DNA from: Amycolatopsis aidingensis
GTDB taxonomy: Bacteria > Actinomycetota > Actinomycetes > Mycobacteriales > Pseudonocardiaceae
Reading direction: 5' to 3'
Length of the DNA: 64,000 bases
NCBI RefSeq assembly: GCF_018885265.1
Contig: NZ_CP076538.1
Coordinates: 1,648,001 to 1,712,000, forward strand
Positions 17,090-25,506 of the stretch are shown piece by piece. Positions within the stretch are counted from its first letter, which is position 1. The number at the start of each line of letters is the position of its first letter. The notes under the pieces were generated by a model that made no database searches, was not told the origin of the DNA, and saw only the letters and a list, made by a program, of their open reading frames with translations. The translations under genes were made by a program, and so were the position numbers.

Positions 17090-18883
17090 TTAGCGGGTCA
17101 GTTCCCGCACGTCCCACACCCAGACCCCGCCGGTCATCCGCGGTGGCTTCGCCAGCAGGGCCTGCACCGTCTCCAGCAGCGCATCCTGGTGCCTGCGCGG
17201 CGCGAGCACGACCACGTCCGCGCGCCAGAACCGCAGGTCCTGCTGCGCCCGCAGGCGATCCTTGAGGTCGACCGGCGCCGCGGCCCCGGTGTCGTCGACC
17301 CGTTCGAGCAGGCGGGAGGTCGGCCGCCGCCGCGCCCCGTAGTTGCCCTTGCGGTCCGGCCCGTGCGGGGCGACGAAGTAGCCCTCGGCAAGGGGGAAGG
17401 CCAGCCCCGCCTGCACCTGCCAGCGCAGGCCGCGCGCGTCCCCGGTGTCCGGGAGCGGCGCAAGGACCACGGACCCGCCGGGGTCCACGTACTCGCGCCA
17501 GCCGCCCTCGGCGAAGAAGTCGGGGGTGGGCGGCCGCGGCTCGGTGCGCAGCCCGGTCGGCGCGATCGGCAGCAGCGCGGCGAGCAGGGCCAGCACCCAC
17601 ACCGGCACCAGCAGCCTGCGCCGCCGCCGGGCCGCGGTGAGTACCCGGCGGGTAGCCATGGCGAGCAGGATTCCGATCAGCGGCACGCAGCCGAGGGCGA
17701 ACCGGGACTCCAGCACCGACTCGTACAGCGGCAGCTGGAACAGCCCGAGCCAGGGGCCAGGCACCCCGGTCACCTCGCCGTCCACGACCAGGATCACGCC
17801 GGTGGAGAGCCAGGCCATGCCAAGCAGGGCCACCGTGATCGCCCGCGCCACGGCGTCCCGGCACAGCCAGGCCGCGACCAGGAGCACCAGTACCACCAGC
17901 GGCCAGCCGAAGAAGGCGTTCTCCTCGGTGCGGTTCATCGACAGCTCCCGTGCCGTCGCGGGGTCGCCCGCCAGCGACTCGGTGGCGAAGGCGGTGAACG
18001 CCGCCGCGTCGTTGCCCACCAGGCCGTGTTCCAGGCTGTGATAGCTCTGCGGCCCGAAGAACTGCCACCACAGTGGATAGGCCACCAGCAGCGTGGACAC
18101 GCCCGCGGCCACCGCCAGCCCGATGCCGAGCGGGCGCAGCATCTCCAGCACCCGCTCGGCGCGCTGCACGGCGTAGGCGGCCGCGAAGAGCAGGAAGCCG
18201 GTGGCGCCGATCAGCAACGGTTCCTCGCCGAGGAAGATCTGCCAGGCCAGTAGCAGGCCCAGCAGGATGCCGGTACGTACCGGCCGGTGCCCGTGTGCCA
18301 GTTTGACCAGGCACAGCACCAGAAAGGGTAGCAGGAACAGCGCCACGAAGTTGGGATGCGCGTTGGCGTGCGAGATGATCGGCGGCGCGAAGGCGCAGAA
18401 CGCCGCCCCGACCGCCGCGGCCGCCCTGCTGGGCACCAGGTGCCTGGACAGCACCCAGTACCAGGCGGTCGCGGTGGCCAGCAGCCCGCCGGACAGCACC
18501 ATGGCCCAGGTCACGGTGGGTCCGAAGGCGAGGGTGAGCGGAGCCAGCGGCACGCCGAGTCCGAGCATGACCGTGTTGGCCATCAGGTTCACGCCGTCCG
18601 GATGGTTCTGCAGGGCGCTGAACAGCGGATTCTCGCCGTTGCTCAGCGCATGCGCGGTAACCGCGAAGAACCACTCCCACATGCGCTGGTCCTGCCCGCT
18701 GTTGACCAGGTAGCCGCTGCCCAGATTGTTCCATAGTGGACGGTAGAGTAGGAACGCGGCGAGCAGGAACACCGAGACGACGGCGAGGTCGGCGGGCTGC
18801 GGGCGGAGGCGTTCGGCCTCCGGAACGCGATCCGTCCGCTTGCAGGATGCGGTTTCGCTGGTCGTCGTCATCGCAGTTTCCAC
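17090..18883 (-). CDS. Large polytopic membrane protein, GT-C glycosyltransferase-like
   Basis: About 597 residues with roughly ten transmembrane segments and a C-terminal extracytoplasmic domain (after about residue 440). The first loop contains NSGQDQRMWEWFF, an acidic loop placed like that of lipid-linked-sugar dependent GT-C glycosyltransferases, and the overall layout fits that class. No specific family is recognised with confidence. The start is GTG at 18883 or ATG at 18871; an AAAGGA ribosome site lies upstream of both. It stands alone, with the ABC exporter downstream on the same strand. Confidence 0.7.
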   Translation of the reverse strand: METAMTTTSETASCKRTDRVPEAERLRPQPADLAVVSVFLLAAFLLYRPLWNNLGSGYLVNSGQDQRMWEWFFAVTAHALSNGENPLFSALQNHPDGVNLMANTVMLGLGVPLAPLTLAFGPTVTWAMVLSGGLLATATAWYWVLSRHLVPSRAAAAVGAAFCAFAPPIISHANAHPNFVALFLLPFLVLCLVKLAHGHRPVRTGILLGLLLAWQIFLGEEPLLIGATGFLLFAAAYAVQRAERVLEMLRPLGIGLAVAAGVSTLLVAYPLWWQFFGPQSYHSLEHGLVGNDAAAFTAFATESLAGDPATARELSMNRTEENAFFGWPLVVLVLLVAAWLCRDAVARAITVALLGMAWLSTGVILVVDGEVTGVPGPWLGLFQLPLYESVLESRFALGCVPLIGILLAMATRRVLTAARRRRRLLVPVWVLALLAALLPIAPTGLRTEPRPPTPDFFAEGGWREYVDPGGSVVLAPLPDTGDARGLRWQVQAGLAFPLAEGYFVAPHGPDRKGNYGARRRPTSRLLERVDDTGAAAPVDLKDRLRAQQDLRFWRADVVVLAPRRHQDALLETVQALLAKPPRMTGGVWVWDVRELTR

Positions 18884-18964
18884 TCGTCCTTTGTCAGGTG
18901 CGTGACAGTCCCTGCCCTGCGGAATCGAGCACGGATGACAGTTCTGGGCTCACCTGTCACAAGC

Positions 18965-18994
18965 TTTACATTTACACGAATTAATTAATACTAT
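18965..18994 (+). promoter_or_regulatory. AT-rich promoter-like element
   Basis: TTTACA, 18 bases, then TACTAT lie in the only strongly AT-rich stretch of the gap between the divergent membrane protein genes, about 40 bases before the downstream ATG. It would serve the small protein at 19034. The match is moderate. Confidence 0.35.
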
Positions 18995-19033
18995 GGTTCG
19001 TCTCATCGGGGAAACTGCCAACGGAGGTAGCCG

Positions 19034-19342
19034 ATGGTACGCGGACGGCTACCTGGGAGTAAGCGGGCACGACACCGCAGGCGCAGGGTCCTGCTCGAAC
19101 CCGCCGTCGGCGGATACCCCGGACTGTTGTTCAAGGGCGCAGGCGTGCTGGTGCTGCTCGGCGCACTCGGTGGCGCGGCTTTCGGTATCTGGGGTGGCTC
19201 GGATGGTGCGCCCGAAGCGCCGGCCGAGCGGACCATCCCGCCCATCAGCGATGTCGTCGAGGCCACCACGACCTCCACCACTCCGCCGGTTCCCCCGGTG
19301 CAGCGCCGCTTTCCCGGCTTCGGCGACCCGTGGGGCCGCTGA
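19034..19342 (+). CDS. Small single-pass membrane protein, unknown function
   Basis: A 102-residue protein with GGAGG placed 7 bases before the ATG. A basic N-terminus (RLPGSKRARHRRRR) is followed by one transmembrane helix (LLFKGAGVLVLLGALGGAAFGIW) and a Thr/Pro-rich outer segment (EATTTSTTPPVPPV). The composition indicates an inner-membrane anchor with a short wall-facing tail. No family was recognised. A similar layout is seen in the protein at 45780. Confidence 0.65.
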   Translation: MVRGRLPGSKRARHRRRRVLLEPAVGGYPGLLFKGAGVLVLLGALGGAAFGIWGGSDGAPEAPAERTIPPISDVVEATTTSTTPPVPPVQRRFPGFGDPWGR

Positions 19343-19865
19343 AGCCGGGCAGCCGGATGACAATGGCACGCCCGATTGTGCGCACCAGGGTGACAACCGG
19401 TGTGGTGCTTGCGGTAACGGGCGGGTAACCGTGCTCCTCACGTCCTGCCTTCCTTCTCGTCCACAGGTGACAACGTCCCGGCGCCGTGGTCGACCTGGGG
19501 TGACAAGTGTGCGATTTTCCGGTTCTTGACCAGATTGGTACGTGGCTGCCGATACTGTTTTTCTGCCATGCCTGCGCCGTTCGCGGGTCCGGGAGTCGTA
19601 CGTATTTGACAAAAAGATCGATGTCGAGCCTTGCTCGATTCACGATTAGGTCGCCTTCTGCTCGGCTTCGTGGTTCTTGCGGAGCGGTAGGTCGCGAGGT
19701 ACTTTAATCGCCCGTGGCCGTGATATTGCGGCCGCATTACCTGCATTTGGAGATGCCTGTCATCTCGGACGGTCGTCGAAAAGTCGCACGAAGCTGGGTG
19801 GCGACTCGTCTTTCTCTGCGCATCGTGCGATTTCTCGCGTCCGCCTCAATAGTAGGAGACAGCAG
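19343..19865. other. 523-base intergenic region without a recognisable gene
   Basis: Short open frames here lack ribosome sites and actinobacterial third-position GC bias. The second half is AT-richer than its surroundings and probably holds the promoter and a long untranslated leader of the secreted protein at 19866. No convincing -35/-10 pair or stem was found. Confidence 0.5.
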
Positions 19866-21908
19866 ATGAAAGTTCGTTGGAAGTCTCGAAGAGTGGCCCA
19901 CTCCCTGGCCTTCGCGACCGTGGGCTCGGTCGCGGTCGCCATGGTGGGCCTGGTCGGGATGGGTTCCAGCGCCGCCGAGGAAGTCTCGGTGACGCTGGAC
20001 TACACGTGTGAGTTCCCGGTGGTCGGGGCACAGTCGATGTCGGTGACGATCGACGCCCAGTTGCCGGACAACGCGATTGCCGAGCAGCCTTCTACGCCGA
20101 TCAGCTATGAGGCGACGGTGAACGTGTCGGCGAATGCCACCGACGGCCTTCGCCTGGTGGGTGCCGCAACGGTCGAGGGCTCGGCAACCACCAGCTCGAC
20201 CCTGGAGGCCCCTGGCCGGGACGAGCCGCTCGACCTGTGGCTGGACTCGCCGATCCCGGTCACCGACGTGCCTGCGGAGGGGCCGCTGACCGTGGTCACC
20301 GGAGGTACTACTCCCGCGGTGACCTATGAGGCCGGTGGCACCGCTTCGGTCTACATCGGAGACATCAGTACCTTCCTGCACCCCAAGCGGGCGGACGGTA
20401 CTGACACCGGTCTCGGGCAGTTCACCTCGCAGTGCACCCAGGACGCCGGTCAGGACAACCTGCTCGGCTCGTTCGAGGTGGCACCGCCCGACCCGAACCA
20501 CACCCCGACCCCGCCGACGACTCCGACCGAGGAGCCGCCGGACAACCCGCATGGTGAGGCCAGCCTGCGCTACACCTGCCCCTTCCCGTTGATCGGGAAC
20601 CAGGAGCTGGTGGTGGACGTCTCGTCCAACCTGCCGGAATCCCTTGACGTGGGCGAGGCGAGCGGCGACATCGCGTTCGACGCGGTGGTCACCGTTCCGG
20701 CCGAGGCCACCCAGGGGCTCAACCTGGTTGGCGCCGCCACGATCGAAGGCGACGCCACGGCGAAGGCCACCCTGACCGCGCCTGGGCTGAACCTGCCACT
20801 GGATCTGCCGCTTCCGGTGCCCTCCACGGAGATCCCGGACGAGGGTGAGTTCCAGATCCAGACCAGCGGCACCGCGCCGTCGATCACCTTCCCGGAGCCG
20901 GGTACCGCCGAGGTCACCGTTGGTGACTTCGCCAGCACCCTGACCCCGAAGAAGGAGGACGGCACGCCCACCGGGCTGGGTACGTTCACCTCGGAGTGCA
21001 CGCAGCTGCCGGGGCAGAACAACTCCCTCGGCGAGATCGAGATCGTTGGCGACCCGACCACGGAGCCCACGGAGCCCACGGAGCCGACCGAGCCGACCGA
21101 GCCGACGGAGCCCACGGAGCCCACGGAGCCGACCGAGCCGACCGAGCCGACGGAGCCGACGGAGCCGACGGAGCCGACGGAGCCCACGGAGCCCACGGAG
21201 CCGACGGAGCCGACCGAGCCCACGGAGCCGACGGAGCCGACGGAGCCCACGGAGCCCACGGAGCCGACTGAGCCGACGGAGCCGACTGAGCCGACTGAGC
21301 CGACGGAGCCGACTGAGCCGACCGAGCCGACTGAGCCGACCGAGCCCACGGAGCCGACGGAGCCGACGGAACCCACGGAACCCACGGATCCGCCGGACGA
21401 GCCGGTTGAGCTGTCCTACGACGTCGATGGCGAGACGCTGATCAAGAAGCTGAACGCCATGCTGTCGCTGGACAACGGCAGCCTGGACGCCAAGCTCGAC
21501 ACCGCGAGCGGAGACTTCGAGGGTGACCTGACCCTGCCGAAGTCGAAGCTGCGGTTCAAGCTGTTCGGTCTGCTTCCGGCCAGCGCCAAGGTGGTGCTGG
21601 ACGATGTCGGTGGCACCAACGGGAACGTGCAGGACGGCAAGGTGACGGCCAACTCGCAGGTCAGCATCAAGCTGGTCGACGTGCGGATGCTCGGGCTGCC
21701 GCTGCTCTACTCGAACAGCTGCCAGACCGTCGAGCCCGCTGATGTCGACGTCCAGTCCGGCCCGAACTTCGACCCGCTGACCGGTGGCACCCTGACCGGT
21801 GAGTACAGCATTCCGAAGTTCTCCGGCTGCGGCTTCATCACCGGGTTCATCAACGCGATGGTGCCCGGGCCGGGTAACACCCTCGAGCTGAACATCGACA
21901 GGAGGTAA
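19866..21908 (+). CDS. Secreted modular protein: two A domains, 36x EPT linker, one B domain
   Basis: A 680-residue protein with a signal peptide (about residues 1-37, ending SSAA). Two homologous domains follow, A1 (about 38-200, YTCEFPVVGAQ to SQCTQDAGQDN) and A2 (about 228-395, YTCPFPLIGNQ to SECTQLPGQNN). Each starts and ends with a Cys, probably a disulfide. A flexible rod of exactly 36 Glu-Pro-Thr triplets (400-507) leads to B (about 513-680), which has two Cys (SNSC and SGCGF). The A domain resembles the actinobacterial DUF6801-type secreted domain; this name is from memory. The stand-alone proteins at 33066 (B) and 38969 (A) are homologous. It is probably an exported, wall-spanning protein. 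No enzyme motif is seen; a lipid- or surface-related role beside the mce operon is inference. Confidence 0.82.
   Translation: MKVRWKSRRVAHSLAFATVGSVAVAMVGLVGMGSSAAEEVSVTLDYTCEFPVVGAQSMSVTIDAQLPDNAIAEQPSTPISYEATVNVSANATDGLRLVGAATVEGSATTSSTLEAPGRDEPLDLWLDSPIPVTDVPAEGPLTVVTGGTTPAVTYEAGGTASVYIGDISTFLHPKRADGTDTGLGQFTSQCTQDAGQDNLLGSFEVAPPDPNHTPTPPTTPTEEPPDNPHGEASLRYTCPFPLIGNQELVVDVSSNLPESLDVGEASGDIAFDAVVTVPAEATQGLNLVGAATIEGDATAKATLTAPGLNLPLDLPLPVPSTEIPDEGEFQIQTSGTAPSITFPEPGTAEVTVGDFASTLTPKKEDGTPTGLGTFTSECTQLPGQNNSLGEIEIVGDPTTEPTEPTEPTEPTEPTEPTEPTEPTEPTEPTEPTEPTEPTEPTEPTEPTEPTEPTEPTEPTEPTEPTEPTEPTEPTEPTEPTEPTEPTEPTEPTEPTEPTEPTEPTEPTDPPDEPVELSYDVDGETLIKKLNAMLSLDNGSLDAKLDTASGDFEGDLTLPKSKLRFKLFGLLPASAKVVLDDVGGTNGNVQDGKVTANSQVSIKLVDVRMLGLPLLYSNSCQTVEPADVDVQSGPNFDPLTGGTLTGEYSIPKFSGCGFITGFINAMVPGPGNTLELNIDRR
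21063..21386 (+). repeat. Perfect-phase 9-bp array encoding (Glu-Pro-Thr)36
   Basis: 324 bases made of 36 units of the form GA(G/A)CC(C/G/T)AC(C/G/T). Every unit encodes Glu-Pro-Thr without exception; unit differences are synonymous (mainly CCC/CCG and ACC/ACG/ACT). This shows selection for the peptide as well as repeat expansion. The array forms the linker of the secreted A-A-B protein. Confidence 0.93.
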
Positions 21909-21918
21909 CGTCCCAAAG

Positions 21919-21957
21919 GAACCGCCCCCGGCATCCGTTGCCGGGGGCGGTTTCTTT
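21919..21957 (+). terminator. Intrinsic terminator, possibly bidirectional
   Basis: A perfect 13-base stem (AACCGCCCCCGGC with its complement) around a 7-base loop is followed by TTCTTTGTT. It starts about 10 bases after the stop of the secreted A-A-B gene and lies just before the end of the convergent lipoprotein gene, so it may serve both strands. Confidence 0.85.
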
Positions 21958-21969
21958 GTTGCGGTGCCG

Positions 21970-22563
21970 CTACTTGGCCGGGGGAACCGCCCCCGGCTTG
22001 GCCTGCTGGCAGGGCGGAGCCTGCCCGAATGCCTTGCCCAGTTCCTGGCTCAGCCGCAGGTCGCGCAGCGGATCGTCCAGCCGCCCGAGCGCGGTCAGGT
22101 CCGCGCCAACCGAACCCATGGTGTCCCGGAACGCCGCGTCGTTCTCCGGCGTGGCCGCGGCGAGTTTCTCCTTGGCGCTGTTGATGGACTGCCTTGCCTC
22201 GCGCAGCTTGCCGACGGTCCGCTCGATGACCGGCGCGGCGTCCTCGGCGGGTGGCAGCCCGGCCTCGGTTATGCCGTTCGCCACGGCGCCGACCGCCTCG
22301 GCCAGTTCGCCGAGATGAGTCAGCATGAGCTGCTTGCTCTTCGCCAGGTCCTGTGCGTCCACGGCGGGACCGCCGGTCAGGGTGTCCATCTGATCCGCCG
22401 TCACGGTGCACACCTTGGCCGCCCAGTCCGTCGCGGGGTCCCGGATCGGCTCGGAGGAACCGGAGCCGCAGCCGGAAAGGGCAAGGCCACCCACGGCCGC
22501 GCAGGTCATGGTCAGTCCGAAGCGTCGTCTCAGTGCTTGTTTCGTCAGCACGGCTGACCTCAT
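21970..22563 (-). CDS. Secreted lipoprotein, second of a paralogous pair
   Basis: A 197-residue lipoprotein: signal peptide with lipobox LALSGC (Cys about residue 32), then a mostly helical domain with a Cys in WAAKVCTVTADQ and another near the end in APPCQQ. The pattern W...VCT...LTHLGELA...VIERTVGKLREARQSINSAKEKL closely matches the upstream gene, so the two are paralogs. The start overlaps the upstream stop (ATGA). The function is unknown. The pair is divergent from the mce operon, which suggests an outer-surface accessory role, but this is context only. Confidence 0.75.
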   Translation of the reverse strand: MRSAVLTKQALRRRFGLTMTCAAVGGLALSGCGSGSSEPIRDPATDWAAKVCTVTADQMDTLTGGPAVDAQDLAKSKQLMLTHLGELAEAVGAVANGITEAGLPPAEDAAPVIERTVGKLREARQSINSAKEKLAAATPENDAAFRDTMGSVGADLTALGRLDDPLRDLRLSQELGKAFGQAPPCQQAKPGAVPPAK

Positions 22564-23150
22564 TCCCCCTCGAGCCGCTTGCAGGCCGGCGCCTCGGCGA
22601 AGGCGCTCTGCAGCACGGGGTTCTGCTTGAGGTTCTTCGTCGGGTCGTCCATGCCCTGCAGTTCCTGGATCTTCTTGCCGACCTCGGTCATGGTCGACTG
22701 GAACGCGGCCGGATCGCCTGGACTCGCACCCTCGGCCTTGGACCGCGCGTTGTCCAGCGTCTGCTTGGTCTCCCGCAGGGTGCCGATGGTCTCCTCGACC
22801 AGCTCACCGCCACCCGTCACCGGCGGCGGCCCCACCGCCTCGATCCGGCTGGACAGATCCGCGAACGCCCCGGAGAGCGTGTCCAGATAGGTGAGCATCG
22901 CCTGCCGGACCTCCTGCGGCTGGTTGGAGTTCAGCGCGGGCAGGGTGGTCATCTTGCTGGCCTGCGCCTGGATCGCGGTGCATACCTGGTCGGCCCATGC
23001 GCTGGCCTCGGATCCGGCTTCGGCGGAACCGGTCGGTGCCTGCTGGCCCGCGGGCTGCCCCGATGCGGCGGGCTCCTCCGAACCACCGCACCCTGCGGCC
23101 AGCGCCAGCCCGCAGGCCGCTACCGCACCAATGACGAGTCGAGGAATCAT
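22560..23150 (-). CDS. Secreted lipoprotein, first of a paralogous pair
   Basis: A 196-residue lipoprotein. The ATG at 23150 is chosen because AAGGAAG precedes it by 6-7 bases and the lipobox LALAAGC follows directly; a longer open frame upstream has no signal features. The mature part is helical with ADQVCTAIQAQ, then VEETIGTLRETKQTLDNARSKAEG and a terminal Cys in APACKRL, matching the downstream paralog position by position. It is translationally coupled to that gene. No known family was recognised; the helical shape with two conserved Cys is typical of small actinobacterial surface lipoproteins. Confidence 0.75.
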   Translation of the reverse strand: MIPRLVIGAVAACGLALAAGCGGSEEPAASGQPAGQQAPTGSAEAGSEASAWADQVCTAIQAQASKMTTLPALNSNQPQEVRQAMLTYLDTLSGAFADLSSRIEAVGPPPVTGGGELVEETIGTLRETKQTLDNARSKAEGASPGDPAAFQSTMTEVGKKIQELQGMDDPTKNLKQNPVLQSAFAEAPACKRLEGE

Positions 23151-23624
23151 GCCGTTCTTCCTTCGTTGTCGGCTGAGTTGGAATGAGCGGCCGTCCACCG
23201 GCGCGGACTGCTGCCGCGATGTTTCCCGGTATGACTCTAACGACCGAATCGTCGCCCGGATATGGATTCGGTGCCGCGATAACAGGTCTCGATCGGGCCT
23301 CGGTGCGCAATTCCTCACCACGGTCCGACTAGCTCGGGTCGCGGATGTCACGCGCATGATAGAACCCGGTGTTCGGCCAGGTCGACGCCTGGTCCACTGG
23401 TGCTGTTGTGTTGTGCGGGCGAACCACGGGGTGCCGGATAGTCATGTGGGTAACAAGAAAACCGACCCCTGTCGATCTCATGTCCATGATTCGTGTCGAG
23501 TTCTTGTGTGCCCTGTGGCGCCCCAGTAACGTACACCAAAGTCAAGGGGCCGGTGATCCGGTAATTCGCGTTGCGCAATGCAATTCTGGTGAACATGAAG
23601 CCGCGTGGGAACAGGGGTGACGTG
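23151..23624. other. Divergent regulatory region between lipoprotein pair and mce operon
   Basis: 474 bases without a credible gene. It contains the conserved two-part element at 23504-23533 reading toward mce. Nothing else is recognised on the lipoprotein side beyond a modestly AT-rich stretch near 23225-23285. Confidence 0.5.
23504..23533 (+). promoter_or_regulatory. Shared two-part promoter-like element upstream of the mce operon
   Basis: TTGTGTGCC, 11 bases, then CAGTAACGTA. The same element with the same spacing stands at 32940-32969 before the secreted B protein and, on the other strand, at 41098-41127 before the first PucR gene. It lies 92 bases before the mce operon start codon. The spacing would suit a sigma-factor -35/-10 pair or a bipartite operator. 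Confidence 0.6.
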
Positions 23625-24707
23625 ATGGGTGTGGAGGTGGTCGTCGAGGGCCTGCGCAAGTCGTTCGGCAGCCAGAACATCCTGCGGGACGTGGCGTTCA
23701 GCCTGCCTGCCGGTGAGGTCAGCGCGCTGCTCGGTCCGTCCGGCACCGGGAAGTCGGTGTTCCTGAAATGCCTGATCGGCCTGATCCGGCCGGAGGCGGG
23801 GCGCATCGTGGTCAACGGGGTGGACCTGTGCTCCTGCCCGGAACGCACTCTGTACGAGACGCGGAAGCTGTTCGGGGTGCTGTTCCAGGACGGCGCACTG
23901 TTCGGCTCGATGAACCTCTACGACAACGTCGCCTTCCCGCTGCGCGAGCACACCAAGAAGTCCGAATCCGAGATCAAGCGGATCGTGCTGGAGAAACTGG
24001 AGATCACCGGTCTGTCCGGGGCCGAGACGAAGCTGCCCGGCGAGATCTCCGGTGGGATGCGCAAGCGTGCCGGGCTGGCGCGGGCGCTGGTGCTGGACCC
24101 GGAGATCCTGCTGGTGGACGAGCCGGACTCCGGACTGGACCCGGTGCGCACCGCCTATCTGTCCCAGTTGTTGATCGACCTGAACGCGCAGATCGACGCG
24201 ACCATCCTGCTGGTCACGCACAACATCAACGTCGCCCGCACCGTCCCGGACAACCTTGGCATGCTGTTCCGCAAGGAACTGCTCATGTTCGGCCCGCGCG
24301 AGGTACTGCTGACCTCCGAGGAACCCGCGGTCGCGCAGTTCCTGAACGGGCGGACCCTCGGCCCGATCGGAATGTCGGAGGAGAAGGACTCCGCGCAGCT
24401 GGCAAGGGAACAGGCCAACGCGGAGGCCGGGCACCGGGACGGGTCCGGCGAGGACGTGCGCGGGATCGTGCCGCAGATCGAGCCCACCCCCGGCATGCCG
24501 GAGCGGATGGGCGTGCGCCGCCGCAAGGACCGGGTGATGAAGATCCTGCACACCCTCCCTGCCCTTGCCCAGCACGGGATCGTGGCGAGCCTCAGTGCCG
24601 AGGACCGGCACCGTTACGGCCTGCGGCCGGTGACGAAACACCGGCAGGAGGCCCGAACCACCCAGTTCGCGACGGAATCCGTGACCGGGCGCTGGGAGCT
24701 GCCGTGA
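23625..24707 (+). CDS. mceG: MceG/Mkl-family ATPase of the Mce lipid importer
   Basis: A 360-residue ABC ATPase, the same size as mycobacterial Mkl (about 359). The ATG at 23625 is preferred because AGGGG stands 7 bases before it; an earlier ATG at 23595 is possible. Motifs: Walker A GPSGTGKS, signature EISGGMRKRAGLARAL, Walker B ILLVDEPDSGLDP, switch VTHNIN. The C-terminal extension beyond residue 240 (QFATESVTGRW at the end) is the mark of the MceG group rather than proteobacterial MlaF. It powers lipid uptake through YrbE/Mce proteins. It is the first gene of the operon and overlaps the next start (GTGA). Confidence 0.92.
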   Translation: MGVEVVVEGLRKSFGSQNILRDVAFSLPAGEVSALLGPSGTGKSVFLKCLIGLIRPEAGRIVVNGVDLCSCPERTLYETRKLFGVLFQDGALFGSMNLYDNVAFPLREHTKKSESEIKRIVLEKLEITGLSGAETKLPGEISGGMRKRAGLARALVLDPEILLVDEPDSGLDPVRTAYLSQLLIDLNAQIDATILLVTHNINVARTVPDNLGMLFRKELLMFGPREVLLTSEEPAVAQFLNGRTLGPIGMSEEKDSAQLAREQANAEAGHRDGSGEDVRGIVPQIEPTPGMPERMGVRRRKDRVMKILHTLPALAQHGIVASLSAEDRHRYGLRPVTKHRQEARTTQFATESVTGRWELP

Positions 24708-25504
24708 CCACACCGACCTACCGGCTGCCGGGCCTGGACCGCGTCGCGGCGGCGATGCGGGAGTTCGGTCGTGGCTTCTCGCTCGGCCTGGACGTGATCG
24801 TCGCCATCTTCAAGCGCCCCTTTCAGGCCCGCGAGTTCATCCAGCAGTTCTGGTTCATTGCCAGCGTGTCGATCACCCCGGCGATCCTGGTCGCGATCCC
24901 GTTCGGCGCGGTGATCTCGCTCCAGCTCGGCACCCTCACCAGCCAGATCGGTGCCTCCTCCTTCAACGGCGCGGCCAGCGTGCTCGCCGTGGTACAGCAG
25001 GCCAGCCCGATCGTCACCACCCTGATCATCGCGGGCGCGGGCGGCTCAGCGATCTGCGCGGACCTCGGCTCGCGCAAGATCCGCGAGGAGATCGACGCGA
25101 TGGAGGTGCTCGGTGTCTCGCCGATCCAGCGGCTGATCGTGCCGAGGGTGCTTGCCGCGATACTGGCCGCGGTACTGCTCAACGGCCTGGTCAGCGTGGT
25201 CGGCGTCGCCGGGGGCTACTTCTTCAACGTCATCGTGCAGGGTGGTACCCCCGGCGCGTACCTGGCCAGCTTCAACGCGCTGGCCCAGCTGCCGGACCTG
25301 TGGGTCGGCATGATCAAGGCGTTCATCTTCGGTTTCCTCGCCGGTGTCGTCGCCGCCTACCGGGGGCTGAACCCGCGAGGCGGACCCAAGGGCGTCGGCG
25401 ACGTGGTGAACCAGTCGGTGGTGATCACCTTCCTGCTGCTGTTCTTCGTCAACACCGTGATCACCGGGCTGTACCTGCAGCTGGTGCCTGCGAAGGGAAC
25501 GTAG
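24704..25504 (+). CDS. yrbEA: Mce permease YrbEA (MlaE family)
   Basis: A 266-residue membrane protein with a GTG start overlapping the mceG stop. It has five to six transmembrane helices and the MlaE signature REEIDAMEVLGVSPIQRL (about residues 127-144), which contacts the ATPase. The end, VVITFLLLFFVNTVITGLYL, is typical of YrbE. By family knowledge it pairs with YrbEB to form the inner-membrane channel for lipid substrates delivered by the Mce hexamer. Confidence 0.93.
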   Translation: MTTPTYRLPGLDRVAAAMREFGRGFSLGLDVIVAIFKRPFQAREFIQQFWFIASVSITPAILVAIPFGAVISLQLGTLTSQIGASSFNGAASVLAVVQQASPIVTTLIIAGAGGSAICADLGSRKIREEIDAMEVLGVSPIQRLIVPRVLAAILAAVLLNGLVSVVGVAGGYFFNVIVQGGTPGAYLASFNALAQLPDLWVGMIKAFIFGFLAGVVAAYRGLNPRGGPKGVGDVVNQSVVITFLLLFFVNTVITGLYLQLVPAKGT

Positions 25505-25506
25505 CC

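Noticed and set aside
19606..19611. TTGACA hexamer as a -35 of the secreted A-A-B gene.
   Set aside because: No acceptable -10 hexamer follows at 16-19 bases.
20570..21385. Minus-strand frame encoding long Gly-Ser-Val repeats.
   Set aside because: It is the reverse reading of the EPT array inside a well supported secreted protein gene.
23571..23624. Longer N-terminus for the MceG ATPase (ATG at 23571 or 23595).
   Set aside because: The ATG at 23625 has the better ribosome site and gives the family length; the earlier ATG at 23595 is kept as an alternative only.
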